This document shows positions 35,230 to 44,639 of a DNA stretch of 64,000 nucleotides, piece after piece. The stretch spans positions 1 through 64,000 of the forward strand of contig NZ_JAHWDQ010000004.1 of assembly GCF_019312595.1 (NCBI RefSeq), given 5' to 3'. Both the position numbers and the translations under genes were made by a program. The notes below the pieces were generated by a model. The model had not been told where the DNA came from, ran no database searches, and saw nothing but the letters and a program-made list of their open reading frames with translations. The first letter of the stretch is position 1. Every line of letters begins with the position of its first letter. Origin of the DNA: Zhongshania aquimaris (lineage in GTDB: Bacteria > Pseudomonadota > Gammaproteobacteria > Pseudomonadales > Spongiibacteraceae).

Positions 35230-36813
35230 TTATCTGTTAGCTGTGGCCACACCAGGAATCGGTGTGTTTAGGTATGGGAATACCGTTAGGTAATCTGTAG
35301 TTGAAGGCAAGGCACCGTCATTCACCACTGCGCCAGGATTAGCGACAGCTGGCGAAGCACCACTAAGATCACAGGTTTGCAGACCGTTCACACCTAACAA
35401 CGCACCCTCGGCAACCGTCAAAGCGATATCCACAACATCGTCAGTCACCCGACGACCATTTGGAAAGCCCGCTAAATCGCAGCCCAGGAAGCCAAGGTCA
35501 CTATAGCCCACAGCACCAGGCACAACTGGAGCAATGGCTACGTTCATACGTAACATTTCGCCGGGAGTCGTCAAATTCGCAGGGGCAGTAAACTTAAAGT
35601 TTGCAGGCGTGTCATTCGGACCGGTTGTAACACCCGTTACAAAGGCAGCCAATAAATCTGCACGACCACCTTCTGGTTTTGGCGCTGGCACACCGAACAA
35701 TACTTCAATTAATGTCGGCAAAGTCGGAAACAAGACATAGGCACCAAAATTTTCCACATCATCCTTCGGCTCACTGGCATTGAATTTGTCTTTATCAGTG
35801 ATACCAATGACAACCTCGTTTACCAAGGGGCTGCCCAGACGCGAAACCTGTGTCCACGCACCAAGCTCGACTGACGGACCTTTACCCGATGCAGTATCAG
35901 TTGGGCCAGTAGGTGATGGGTTGAGCACACGGCCTTGACGCTTACTCGCAGTCGTCCACGCGCCGATTACGGTATCGCTGCCGCTTGTTAAGCAGTCGGA
36001 CGCCACTTCCAGCGCTAAAGAGGTTACGTTCTTATCAGCAATGGTATTACTGCGAGAGTCACGCGCACCCAGCGGATTGAGGTTAACTTGGTCGAAAATT
36101 TCGCCGAGGTTTACCACAAAGCCTTCTTGACGTTGACCTACAAACAAACGCCCCGGGGTGGAACAACCCGGTATGGTCACATCGTAAATAAACTGATTGG
36201 CGTAGGTTTCGTAATCGGGGATCGTTAAAGCACCGATATTATCGACGGGCTTGGTAAAGCTTGCATTGCTACCGCCCGCTTCGCTTATAACACTGCTACT
36301 GCCGGTGCGACGGTCACCACTCACCACATTGACCGTGTAAGTTTCCACCACGTTAAGTAGACCAGTCATACCGCCAACTGCACTGGCAGGCGCGACTGCG
36401 GCCAAGGGCACTTGTACATCACTGCCTGCGCCGGTATCAATACCGCCATCGCGGATTAATCCAGTCGCATTGGCTTGGCCGTAGGCGTTATTGAATTTAA
36501 ATTGGAAGGTGAGGTCTTCAACGGCATCACCGTCGTTATCGATATGAATCTCGTAAAGCGCAGTGGGATCCATGGTGAAATAGTTGGGCCCGCCGTAAGA
36601 ATCTTGTAGCGGTTGGTAGTTGGCGATCAAGGTCACAAAGTCGCCACGATCCGCTTCATAGCTGCGGAACATATAGAAATCGGTGCCATCAACCTTGGGC
36701 GATCCCGCAATAAACGGCGCCTCTCGGTGACTGGATGCTAGGGCAAATGAACTGATGATACTTGCGCTGAGTAATGACAGTGCGAAAACCTGCCGCCGTT
36801 TAGATATTTTCAT
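35230..36813 (-). CDS. DUF4331 domain-containing exported protein
   Basis: 527 aa from the ATG at 36813 (GGGGTG 6 bases upstream), with a signal peptide ending at ALAS and the family hallmark SSHREAP right after it. The DUF4331 domain fills the protein: VDGTDFYMFRSYEADR, LYEIHIDNDGDAVEDLTFQFKF, and cysteines near the C-terminus (FLGCDLAGFPNGRR, LQTCDLSG). The DNDGD loop resembles a calcium site. Secreted or periplasmic; no biochemical role is established for the family. First gene of the operon with the lipoprotein, TPR and HupE-like genes. Confidence 0.88.
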   Translation of the reverse strand: MKISKRRQVFALSLLSASIISSFALASSHREAPFIAGSPKVDGTDFYMFRSYEADRGDFVTLIANYQPLQDSYGGPNYFTMDPTALYEIHIDNDGDAVEDLTFQFKFNNAYGQANATGLIRDGGIDTGAGSDVQVPLAAVAPASAVGGMTGLLNVVETYTVNVVSGDRRTGSSSVISEAGGSNASFTKPVDNIGALTIPDYETYANQFIYDVTIPGCSTPGRLFVGQRQEGFVVNLGEIFDQVNLNPLGARDSRSNTIADKNVTSLALEVASDCLTSGSDTVIGAWTTASKRQGRVLNPSPTGPTDTASGKGPSVELGAWTQVSRLGSPLVNEVVIGITDKDKFNASEPKDDVENFGAYVLFPTLPTLIEVLFGVPAPKPEGGRADLLAAFVTGVTTGPNDTPANFKFTAPANLTTPGEMLRMNVAIAPVVPGAVGYSDLGFLGCDLAGFPNGRRVTDDVVDIALTVAEGALLGVNGLQTCDLSGASPAVANPGAVVNDGALPSTTDYLTVFPYLNTPIPGVATANR

Positions 36814-36924
36814 TTTTACACCCCGGTTATTATGTATTGACCGCCATTTGTACGCGGCCCCACACAACACAGATCACTAAAATAAAAATATCCTCGCGGC
36901 GACAGTCAGCTCACCCGACAAAAC

Positions 36925-39513
36925 CTACTGCAAGCGCGGCACCTTAAATACAATATTTTCGTCTTCCACCGTCGCCGTAATAACTTGCCCCGGAGTAAAC
37001 TCGCCTTTTAATATCCGCTGCGCGAGGGGGTTTTCAAAGCGCTGCTGAATAGCCCGCTTCAAGGGCCTCGCGCCGTACACCGGATCAAAACCGACATCGG
37101 CAAGTCGGCTCATGGCCTCATCGCTCACCTCTAGACGCAACTCGCGCTCAGCAAGCCGCTTATTCAAAATCTCTAATTGAATACCGGCAATCGCTTGCAC
37201 CTGGGTTCTGTCCAGGGGCTCAAATACCACTAGCTCGTCGACTCGGTTTATGAACTCCGGACGGAAATGCCCGGAAACCACATTTAAAACGGCCTCTCTC
37301 ATTTTATCGTAACCACTCGCAGCCAATGTCATTTCCTGAATCACATCTGAGCCAAGGTTTGAGGTCATCACTATCACGGTATTTCGAAAATCCACCGTCC
37401 GGCCTTGACCATCGGTTAAGCGGCCGTCATCTAGAACCTGCAATAAAATATTAAACACATCGGGATGGGCCTTTTCGACCTCATCCAATAGCAACAATGA
37501 ATAGGGGCGCCTGCGCACAGCCTCGGTCAAATAGCCACCCTCCTCATAGCCAACGTAACCTGGAGGCGCACCGATTAAACGAGCGACTGAGTGCTTCTCC
37601 ATAAATTCAGACATATCGATGCGCACCATCGCGTCTTCACTATCGTAAAGAAACATCGCCAGGGCTTTGCACAGTTCCGTTTTACCGACACCGGTTGGCC
37701 CTAAGAACATAAAGGAGCCGTTGGGGCGATTCGGATCACTCAAACCTGCCCGCGACCGCCGCACTGCATTAGAGACCGCATCGACCGCTTCAGTTTGCCC
37801 AATCACGCGGCGATGCAATTCGTCTTCCATACGCAATAATTTGTCTCGCTCCCCTTCCAGCATCTTGCTAATGGGAATGCCTGTCCAGCGCGACACCACC
37901 TCTGCCACCTCTTCTTCGGTGACCTTGTTTCGCAATAGCTGCATGTCACCGTGATCTTCCTTATCGGCATCAAGTAGCTGTTTTTCTAAACCGGGAATAA
38001 CGCCGTACTGCAATTCTGACATGCGCGTTAGATCGCCAGCACGGCGAGCGTTATCCATATCCATCTTGGCTTTTTCTAGATCCACTTTAATTTGCGCAGA
38101 ACCTTGCAAGGCCGCCTTTTCTGCCTTCCAAATTTCTTCTAAATCAGCGAATTCTTTGCCAACCTTTTCGATATCAATATTTAATTTTTCTAATTGCTTA
38201 CGAGCCGAATCATCGTCTTCTTTTTTGACTGCCTCGCGCTGAATTTTCAATTGAATTAAGCGTCGCTCAAGCCTATCCATCACCTCTGGTTTTGAATCAA
38301 TTTCCATGCGAATACGGCTCGCCGCTTCATCGATTAAATCGATGGCTTTGTCCGGCAGCTGACGATCGGTGATGTAGCGCTGGGATAATTTCGTCGCGGC
38401 AATGATCGCCGAATCGGTAATATCGACACTGTGATGCACTTCATAGCGTTCTTTTAATCCGCGCAAAATAGCGATGGTATCTTCCTCAGAGGGTTCTTCT
38501 ACCAAGACCTTCTGGAACCGTCGCTCAAGTGCCGAGTCTTTTTCAATAGACTGGCGATATTCATTTAAAGTTGTGGCGCCAACGCAATGTAACTCACCAC
38601 GTGCGAGCGCGGGCTTGAGCATATTACCGGCGTCCATGGCCCCCTCCGCCTTACCGGCGCCAACCATGGTATGCAACTCATCAATAAATAAAATGACCCG
38701 ACCTTCTTCTTTGCCGAGTTCATTTAAAACCGCCTTTAAACGCTCTTCAAAATCACCGCGAAACTTGGCGCCTGCCAACAGCGCTGCCAAATCCAACGAC
38801 AGTACGCGCTTGCCCTTTAAGCCTTCTGGAACTTCACCATTAATAATACGCTGCGCCAAGCCTTCAACAATGGCGGTTTTACCCACCCCCGGCTCCCCAA
38901 TCAATACTGGGTTATTTTTGGTTCTGCGCTGCAAAACTTGAATGGTGCGGCGAATTTCATCATCGCGCCCGATCACAGGATCGAGTTTGCCCGATGCGGC
39001 ACGCTCGGTGAGATCAATCGTATACTTATCTAATGCCTGCCGAGACTCTTCTGCCGAGGCGTCGTTCACCGGCTGACCGCCGCGCACTTTATCTATGGCG
39101 GCAACTAGCGCAGGTTTAACAACGCCGTTGTCAGTGAGTAATTTTGCCGTCTCGCCGCCGACCTCCAGCATGGCCAACAAAACCAATTCACTTGATATAT
39201 AACTGTCTTGGCGCTGCTGCGACAGCTTATCGCAAACATTAAATACTCTTGCCAAGGTTTGTGACACGTGGACATCACCGCTGGCGCCCTGCACTGTGGG
39301 CAAACGGTCTAACTCAGCGGCGACTTTCTGCTCTAGCGCTGGCAAATTTGCGCCCGACTGCCCAAGTAATGGCCGCGTGCTACCACCCTGCTGTTTTATC
39401 AGGGCAGACAATAAATGTACGGCCTCTATATATTGATGATCTTTCCCCAGCGCGAGCGATTGCGCGTCGGCCAGCGCGGTTTGCAATGAATTAGTGAAAC
39501 GATCAGCACGCAT
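36925..39513 (-). CDS. clpB: ClpB, Hsp100 disaggregase
   Basis: ATP-driven hexamer that pulls polypeptides out of aggregates together with DnaK. 862 aa (E. coli 857). The N-terminal Clp repeat domain (1-145) and first AAA module (Walker [14 protein letters not shown], about 205-217; Walker [10 protein letters not shown]) come first. The coiled-coil middle domain (about 400-525) and second AAA module (Walker [14 protein letters not shown], about 605-617) follow, with GYVGYEEGG pore loop sequence. Regulation is by a near-consensus heat-shock promoter 60-90 bp upstream. It closes the rluD-pgeF-clpB set. Confidence 0.97.
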   Translation of the reverse strand: MRADRFTNSLQTALADAQSLALGKDHQYIEAVHLLSALIKQQGGSTRPLLGQSGANLPALEQKVAAELDRLPTVQGASGDVHVSQTLARVFNVCDKLSQQRQDSYISSELVLLAMLEVGGETAKLLTDNGVVKPALVAAIDKVRGGQPVNDASAEESRQALDKYTIDLTERAASGKLDPVIGRDDEIRRTIQVLQRRTKNNPVLIGEPGVGKTAIVEGLAQRIINGEVPEGLKGKRVLSLDLAALLAGAKFRGDFEERLKAVLNELGKEEGRVILFIDELHTMVGAGKAEGAMDAGNMLKPALARGELHCVGATTLNEYRQSIEKDSALERRFQKVLVEEPSEEDTIAILRGLKERYEVHHSVDITDSAIIAATKLSQRYITDRQLPDKAIDLIDEAASRIRMEIDSKPEVMDRLERRLIQLKIQREAVKKEDDDSARKQLEKLNIDIEKVGKEFADLEEIWKAEKAALQGSAQIKVDLEKAKMDMDNARRAGDLTRMSELQYGVIPGLEKQLLDADKEDHGDMQLLRNKVTEEEVAEVVSRWTGIPISKMLEGERDKLLRMEDELHRRVIGQTEAVDAVSNAVRRSRAGLSDPNRPNGSFMFLGPTGVGKTELCKALAMFLYDSEDAMVRIDMSEFMEKHSVARLIGAPPGYVGYEEGGYLTEAVRRRPYSLLLLDEVEKAHPDVFNILLQVLDDGRLTDGQGRTVDFRNTVIVMTSNLGSDVIQEMTLAASGYDKMREAVLNVVSGHFRPEFINRVDELVVFEPLDRTQVQAIAGIQLEILNKRLAERELRLEVSDEAMSRLADVGFDPVYGARPLKRAIQQRFENPLAQRILKGEFTPGQVITATVEDENIVFKVPRLQ

Positions 39514-39572
39514 GTCAGGTTCTCCAAAAAATCGATGAAACGACGAAGTGATACTTCGCCCTCCCTGAACTA

Positions 39573-39603
39573 TAAATGGGGCGTTAACAAATGAAATTCA
39601 AGG
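39573..39603 (-). promoter_or_regulatory. Heat-shock (sigma-32) promoter of clpB
   Basis: On the minus strand CTTGAAT (-35 side, 39596-39602) and CCCCATTTA (-10 side, 39573-39581) are separated by 14 bp. This is close to the sigma-32 consensus CTTGAAA-N11-16-CCCCATNT. A small hairpin (CGAAGT-N3-ACTTCG) follows in the 5' untranslated region. Confidence 0.88.
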
Positions 39604-39634
39604 CTAGATAGAATAAGGGGAATTAACTACGGGA

Positions 39635-40411
39635 CTATTTGATATAGATCAAACTAAGCTGACGACCAGTTTGACCATCGCGACGAAAGGAATAAAAACG
39701 ATTGGCATCTGCAAAGGTACACATATTGCTGCTACCGACCCAGGCTACACCTAATTTTTGGAGTTGAGCGCTAGCAAGCGCATTAAGATCGGCGTAAAAA
39801 TGTCCCGCTCTTTGCACCGACGGCGTAAATGCTTGGGTAATTTGCTCCGCTGACACTGCGCCAAAATTATCAATAAATGCCTGATACACCTCAGCGCCAA
39901 CTTCAAAGTGCACGGCAGAAATCGCGGGCCCAATCCACGCCATAAGTTCTTGCGGCGGGCAATCGAAGGACTTCACCGTATTTGCCAACACACCTGCACA
40001 CAAGCCTCGCCAACCGGCGTGTGCAGCGGCCACCTGACCACCATCTAGGCGACAAAATAAAACCGGCACACAATCTGCCGTCATGATTCCGCATGCGAGT
40101 CCGGACTGCGCTGTAATCGAGGCATCAGCAATAATGGGAGCCGGGCTCGCGCCGCTGGCACAATGTACGTCAACGCCGTGCACTTGTTGCAACCAGACAA
40201 TGGATTGCAGTCCGTCGCAAACGTCGAGCAGTCCGGCACGATTTTGCTGTACGCTAGCGGCATCGTCATCAACATGATCGCCCAAATTGAAGCTCGCGTA
40301 GGCCCCACCGCTAGCACCAACAAGACCTGCTGGCGCTAGCCGTGTCGTTGCCAAGGCGACAATATTTGCGGGTGCCGGCCAATCGGGCTTTATGAAGTCG
40401 TCTATGATCAC
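39635..40411 (-). CDS. pgeF: Peptidoglycan editing factor PgeF (YfiH, DUF152 family)
   Basis: 258 aa. Members were once called multicopper polyphenol oxidases; E. coli PgeF edits peptidoglycan precursors by removing misincorporated serine. The metal-binding motifs are present: WLQQVHGVDV (His), CGIMTADCVPVLF (Cys) and VAAAHAGWRGL (His), together with the N-terminal NLGDHVDDD. Sits between rluD (51 bp upstream) and clpB, the standard order, probably in one transcript with rluD. Confidence 0.93.
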   Translation of the reverse strand: MIIDDFIKPDWPAPANIVALATTRLAPAGLVGASGGAYASFNLGDHVDDDAASVQQNRAGLLDVCDGLQSIVWLQQVHGVDVHCASGASPAPIIADASITAQSGLACGIMTADCVPVLFCRLDGGQVAAAHAGWRGLCAGVLANTVKSFDCPPQELMAWIGPAISAVHFEVGAEVYQAFIDNFGAVSAEQITQAFTPSVQRAGHFYADLNALASAQLQKLGVAWVGSSNMCTFADANRFYSFRRDGQTGRQLSLIYIK

Positions 40412-40462
40412 TTTTCTACTCGGCTCAAATTGAACGCGCCAGAACCCTAACGCTGAGAGAAT

Positions 40463-41419
40463 CTAGCGGACATCTTCCGTTGCTAATACCGCCAACAGGG
40501 CTTTCATATCTTCGGGCAAAGGCACTTCCCACGACATGGTATCGCCACTGATTGGGTGTTCTAACTCCAATTTACGCGCATGCAGCGCCTGCCGGCCAAA
40601 ACCACGCAGCGTGGTAATCAGCAAATCGGTTGCGCCCTTGGGCAGGCGTGGACGCCCCGCATAAAGCGGATCACCCAATAAAGGGTACTTAATATGAGCC
40701 ATGTGGACGCGGATTTGATGGGTGCGCCCTGTTTCTAGAAAACAGCGGATATGGGTGTGATTTAAAAAGCGACGCGTCACCCGATAGTGGGTAACGGCTT
40801 CCTTTCCACCCACTTGTGACACCGCCATTTTGGTACGCTGACGGGGATGCCGACCCATGGGTTCGTCAACCGTGCCACCACCCGTCATGGTGCCAAACAC
40901 CACCGCGTCGTATTCGCGGTGTACTTCCCTCGCCTGCAGCTGCGCAACCAAGCTGGTGTGCGCTTCCAGGGTTTTAGCGGCAATCATCAGTCCGGTGGTG
41001 TCGCGATCGAGGCGGTGGACAATACCGGCACGGGGGACTTTATCGATTTCCGGGAAATGATTGAGCAGCGCATTGAGCAGGGTGCCGTCAGGATTGCCGG
41101 CACCGGGGTGGACAACTAAGCCCGCGGGCTTGTTAATCACCAGAACATGATCATCTTCATACACAATATTAAGGTCGATAGGCTCCGCTACCGAGCGAAC
41201 CTCAACCTGCAGCTCCGCCTTCAATACCAGCGTATCGCCCTCCAGCACCTTGTCGCGGGTGCGGCGAACATCGCCATCTACGGTTAACTCACCGCTTTTT
41301 ATCCAGGTTTGCAGCCGCGAGCGCGAATACTCTGGGAACAACTGCGCCGCCACTTGGTCGAAACGCTCACCATTGTGGGCGTCGGGGACGATTTCCTGTC
41401 GATCAATTATCTCGGTCAT
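40463..41419 (-). CDS. rluD: 23S rRNA pseudouridine(1911/1915/1917) synthase RluD
   Basis: Makes three pseudouridines in helix 69 of 23S rRNA, important for subunit joining. The S4 RNA-binding domain (about 16-75, GERFDQVAAQLFPEYSRSRLQ) is followed by the RluA catalytic domain with HRLDRDTTG, the catalytic Asp near residue 137. 318 aa, near the 326 of E. coli. Divergent from bamD and followed by pgeF, as in most gammaproteobacteria, which supports RluD over other RluA-family members. Confidence 0.95.
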   Translation of the reverse strand: MTEIIDRQEIVPDAHNGERFDQVAAQLFPEYSRSRLQTWIKSGELTVDGDVRRTRDKVLEGDTLVLKAELQVEVRSVAEPIDLNIVYEDDHVLVINKPAGLVVHPGAGNPDGTLLNALLNHFPEIDKVPRAGIVHRLDRDTTGLMIAAKTLEAHTSLVAQLQAREVHREYDAVVFGTMTGGGTVDEPMGRHPRQRTKMAVSQVGGKEAVTHYRVTRRFLNHTHIRCFLETGRTHQIRVHMAHIKYPLLGDPLYAGRPRLPKGATDLLITTLRGFGRQALHARKLELEHPISGDTMSWEVPLPEDMKALLAVLATEDVR

Positions 41420-41516
41420 ATGTGATTCTTTATACCATCATCCGGCTGTGTTTAAATAGCAGGCCCTCGCCATGGCAAGGGGTCGTCGGGGATCTTCCGC
41501 TATTTGGAAAAATTAC

Positions 41517-42383
41517 ATGAAAGCTGTCGTAAAAGTCGTTGCACTACTATTTATTACCGTTTTGATCGCAGCCTGCGCTGGCGAACAAGACCGCCCAGAT
41601 TTGTCCGAACGGGAAATCTATGAAACGGCGCAAGGCTACCTGAAAAGCAAGAACTTTGCATTGGCTGTCGATAATTTACAGCTGCTGGAAAGCCGCTACC
41701 CATTTGGGCCCTACGCTGAACAAGCACAACTCGAAATCATCTACGCCCATTACCGCCGTGGCGATAATGAGGCCGCCGTGGCCGCCGCAGACCGCTTTAT
41801 ACGCCTGCACCCACAGCATCAAAAAGTGGACTACGCCTATTATATGCGCGGCTTGGCAAACTACACCGATGGCGAGGGCTTTCTAGAGCGTTTTATCCCC
41901 ACCGATATGACCCAGCGCGACCCAGGATCAACCATTCAATCCTTTGATGACTTCCGCCAGTTGCTGCAACGCTTCCCAGACAGCGAATACGCAGATGACG
42001 CCAAAGCGCGCATGATTCAATTGCGCAACCGCCTTGCCCGTTATGAAATCAACGTGGCCAACTACTACTTCAAACGCAAAGCTTACCTAGCAGCAGCTAA
42101 CCGCGGTCGCTATGTCATTGAAAACCTACCGCAAACCCCCGCAATACCAGACGCACTCGCGGTAATGGTACAGGCTTACTTGTTACTGGGTATGAACGAT
42201 TTAGCGGATCAGTCTTTATCTGTGCTGCGCAAGAATTTCCCTGATCACCCTTCACTAGACAAAAAGGGTAACTTTATCAGCCAAGTTGGTATTGAGCAGG
42301 AAGGGTCGTTTGTGAACAAGGCCACGCTGGGCTTGTTTGACCGTTACGAGCCACCGAAATTTGATAACAGAGAAGAAGATTGA
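41517..42383 (+). CDS. bamD: BamD, outer-membrane protein assembly lipoprotein
   Basis: Essential lipoprotein of the BAM complex that inserts outer-membrane beta-barrels. From the ATG at 41517 it is 288 aa. The lipobox IAAC is near residue 20, then five TPR-like repeats (REIYETAQGYLKSKNFALAV, PFGPYAEQAQLEI, and so on) with the conserved YYMRGLANY and FKRKAYLAAANR. An in-frame ATG at 41472 would add 15 residues before the signal and is unlikely. Followed by a strong terminator that lies in a repeat element. Confidence 0.95.
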   Translation: MKAVVKVVALLFITVLIAACAGEQDRPDLSEREIYETAQGYLKSKNFALAVDNLQLLESRYPFGPYAEQAQLEIIYAHYRRGDNEAAVAAADRFIRLHPQHQKVDYAYYMRGLANYTDGEGFLERFIPTDMTQRDPGSTIQSFDDFRQLLQRFPDSEYADDAKARMIQLRNRLARYEINVANYYFKRKAYLAAANRGRYVIENLPQTPAIPDALAVMVQAYLLLGMNDLADQSLSVLRKNFPDHPSLDKKGNFISQVGIEQEGSFVNKATLGLFDRYEPPKFDNREED

Positions 42384-42399
42384 GACCTTGCTATACGCC

Positions 42400-42604
42400 G
42401 GAGGACTGACGTCTGGCGTCTGACGTAAAACCACAAAGCCCGAGGTGTATTAATAATCTCGGGCTTTTTTATTGACTCAGAAAGAAACCAAGAACAACCC
42501 CGCAGCCTGAACTGCGAGCTTTTCATCAGACACCAAACTTCCAGCCTGCTCATTTGCTTTTGACCTTGCATCAGGCTTCAGACCCCCGACGTCCGACTGT
42601 CTCC
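42400..42604. repeat. Palindromic repeat element, copy 1
   Basis: Left arm GGAGGACTGACGTCTGG (from 42400) is roughly inverted in the right arm, which ends CGTCCGACTGTCTCC (42579-42604). Between them lies a terminator hairpin (42435-42470). About 205 bp. Copy 2 follows after 26 bp with the same order of parts. Confidence 0.7.
42435..42470 (+). terminator. Intrinsic terminator after bamD (in repeat copy 1)
   Basis: AAAGCCCGAG (42435-42444) pairs with CTCGGGCTTT (from 42458), followed by a T run to 42470. Lies about 50 bp past the bamD stop. Confidence 0.92.
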
Positions 42605-42630
42605 GCAGCAGTATCTCTCGGCTAGATGTC

Positions 42631-42784
42631 GGAGGACTGGAGTCTGGCATGTAAAACCGCAAAGCCCGAGTTGTATTAATAATCTCGGGCTTTTTTATAG
42701 ATCAGTAAGGCTCTCGGAATAGCTGCGCCGGTTGAGCTACCGGCCGTTCGTCAGACATCCGACTCCCGACGTCCAGCAGTCTCC
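42631..42784. repeat. Palindromic repeat element, copy 2, overlapping the glpD 3' end
   Basis: Left arm GGAGGACTGGAGTCTGG (from 42631), a terminator hairpin nearly identical to copy 1 (42661-42696), and a right arm (42752-42784) ending CGTCCAGCAGTCTCC. That right arm is read as the last codons of glpD. About 154 bp. Confidence 0.68.
42661..42696. terminator. Second terminator hairpin (in repeat copy 2)
   Basis: AAAGCCCGAG (42661-42670) with CTCGGGC (42684-42690) and six T. Copy of the hairpin 226 bp upstream. The plus strand has the better T run; for glpD on the minus strand the three A at the stem base plus the preceding sequence give a weaker signal. Confidence 0.75.
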
Positions 42785-44376
42785 TCAATATACTCCTGCA
42801 ATTTAGCCTCTGCCTCATCGCCAAACAGGATCTCGCAGGCTTCTTTTAAACCTGGGGCCTTGATAATTTCCTCGCGACGCACCACCAGTGAAATCTTGGA
42901 GCGGCGACGTAAAAAGTCATCCAATTTGCTAATCATTTCACGCCGAGCGGCATGCTCAATCTCACAGCGCAGATACTCGGCGTTTTCAATCAACAGCTCA
43001 GCACAGCTGGGATCTTCGCGAATCATTTCCAACATTTCTATCGCGCTGCGACCATAGCGCCGCCACAGGCGCTGGGTTAGCGGCTCGGACGAGGACGGAT
43101 CGGTCATCTCATCCAGCCCCATTAACTTAGCCTGATGCATAAATTCTTCTTTAACGCTGTTGCTGGGCTCGCCATACCAGCACTTTTCCGGGTATGGCAC
43201 CGCAACACCCAGCTTGGCAACAACATCAGACACCTCATCGCCAACATTCAGGCAGTCGGTCAGCTTGCCGCCAAAAATACTCAGGTGTTGGTCTTTGTGG
43301 CTTATATCGATGGCGTGCTTGCGCGACAGTTTGACCCAATCCGCAACCCCGTCCTGGCCTTTTAGCGCGAGAGGGCGCACTCCGCAGCGCTCGGCTATCA
43401 CATCGTCCACCGTTAGCGGTCGCTCTAGATTTAGCAGGGCGTTAACGTTGTCTAACACAAACTGACGATCCGCCGCCGTCATCTCTACTTCGGGGCTGGC
43501 CTCTTGGGTATCGGTGGTGCCAATACAGGTTTTTGGTCCCATTGGAATCACAAAAAATAGACGCCCATCACTGGCGAAGAAGGTAAGAATTCGCTGAGTA
43601 TCAGATACGCGGTCAACAATGAGATGAACGCCTTTAGAAAACAAGTGACGGTGTTCTGTGTGCTGCCCGGTGAGCTGATTATGCGTGTCGACGTAGGGTC
43701 CGCAGGCGTTAATTAACACGCGACTGCGCACTGTAAATGTCTCGCCGCTGAGATTGTCTTTCAGACGCGTACGCCACAAGCCCCCTTTACGCTCAGATCC
43801 CAAGGATTCCACGTAATTCGCAGCAATACAGCCATAATTTAAGCTGCTGCGTATAAAGTTAAAAACAAAGCGCGCGTCATTGTCGTAAAGGTAACAATCG
43901 GAATATTCAAAGCCGCCAGCGGCCTGTGACGTGTTAATAACACCTTCGCGCTTACTCAAGCCAGCAGCACTTAAATACTTTGGCGCACGGGTCACGAAGC
44001 GACCAAAAACCCAGTAGACGATAGTGCCGAGATAGACCAAAAATGCGGGAAAGCGAAAACCTTTTTGAATGGTGGTGAGAAAACGGATTTCTTTCACCGT
44101 TGACGGATAGCTGCGCATCAAATGATTGCGACTGCGGCAAAGCTTATCAACTAAAAAGTATTCGTGATTTTCTAAATACTTAATGCCACCCCAGGCCAGG
44201 TTTGAGGAGTTAGAGCTGGTTAAACCAGCAAAGTCACCTTTATCAACCAGCGCCACTTTTACGCCCTTGGCAGCCAGGGAGGCAGCCGAAACAGCACCGT
44301 TAATACCGCCACCTAAAATAAGTACGTCGAAATAGCCATCGCGTAGTTTACTGACGTTACTTGCCCGTAATTCCAT
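42751..44376 (-). CDS. glpD: FAD-dependent glycerol-3-phosphate dehydrogenase
   Basis: Membrane-associated flavoenzyme oxidising sn-glycerol 3-phosphate to dihydroxyacetone phosphate and feeding quinone. 541 aa. The FAD dinucleotide motif LILGGGINGAVSAASLA is at about 20-36. The catalytic domain (GPYVDTHNQL, IPMGPKTCIGTTDT) and C-terminal helical domain (FLRRRSKISLVVRREEI) follow. It is longer than E. coli GlpD (501). The last residues (AGRRESDV) are encoded by the right arm of the adjoining repeat element, so the tail may be a late addition. No glpK or glpF nearby. The 263 bp upstream hold no gene I can support. Confidence 0.9.
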   Translation of the reverse strand: MELRASNVSKLRDGYFDVLILGGGINGAVSAASLAAKGVKVALVDKGDFAGLTSSNSSNLAWGGIKYLENHEYFLVDKLCRSRNHLMRSYPSTVKEIRFLTTIQKGFRFPAFLVYLGTIVYWVFGRFVTRAPKYLSAAGLSKREGVINTSQAAGGFEYSDCYLYDNDARFVFNFIRSSLNYGCIAANYVESLGSERKGGLWRTRLKDNLSGETFTVRSRVLINACGPYVDTHNQLTGQHTEHRHLFSKGVHLIVDRVSDTQRILTFFASDGRLFFVIPMGPKTCIGTTDTQEASPEVEMTAADRQFVLDNVNALLNLERPLTVDDVIAERCGVRPLALKGQDGVADWVKLSRKHAIDISHKDQHLSIFGGKLTDCLNVGDEVSDVVAKLGVAVPYPEKCWYGEPSNSVKEEFMHQAKLMGLDEMTDPSSSEPLTQRLWRRYGRSAIEMLEMIREDPSCAELLIENAEYLRCEIEHAARREMISKLDDFLRRRSKISLVVRREEIIKAPGLKEACEILFGDEAEAKLQEYIEETAGRRESDV

Positions 44377-44639
44377 TACAATCCTGACGTTAAGCCAAAG
44401 GGTTAGAGGATCAGTTCAATCAAATTTGACTGTGACTACTGAGGTGCTTTCTGACTCCAGCAAGATGGTTCAAATCAATACTGCGACTCTAGACCCGCAC
44501 TTTAATCTGAAAACCAATGTTCTCAAAAGTACTTTAGAGCACTGTGGAGAATAGCGATACGGTGCCAGCCTCTCGCCGGATTAGCCTATATCAGCAGCGC
44601 ACTATAAAAAACATTGCAAGCTCATTGCGTACAAAGAAC

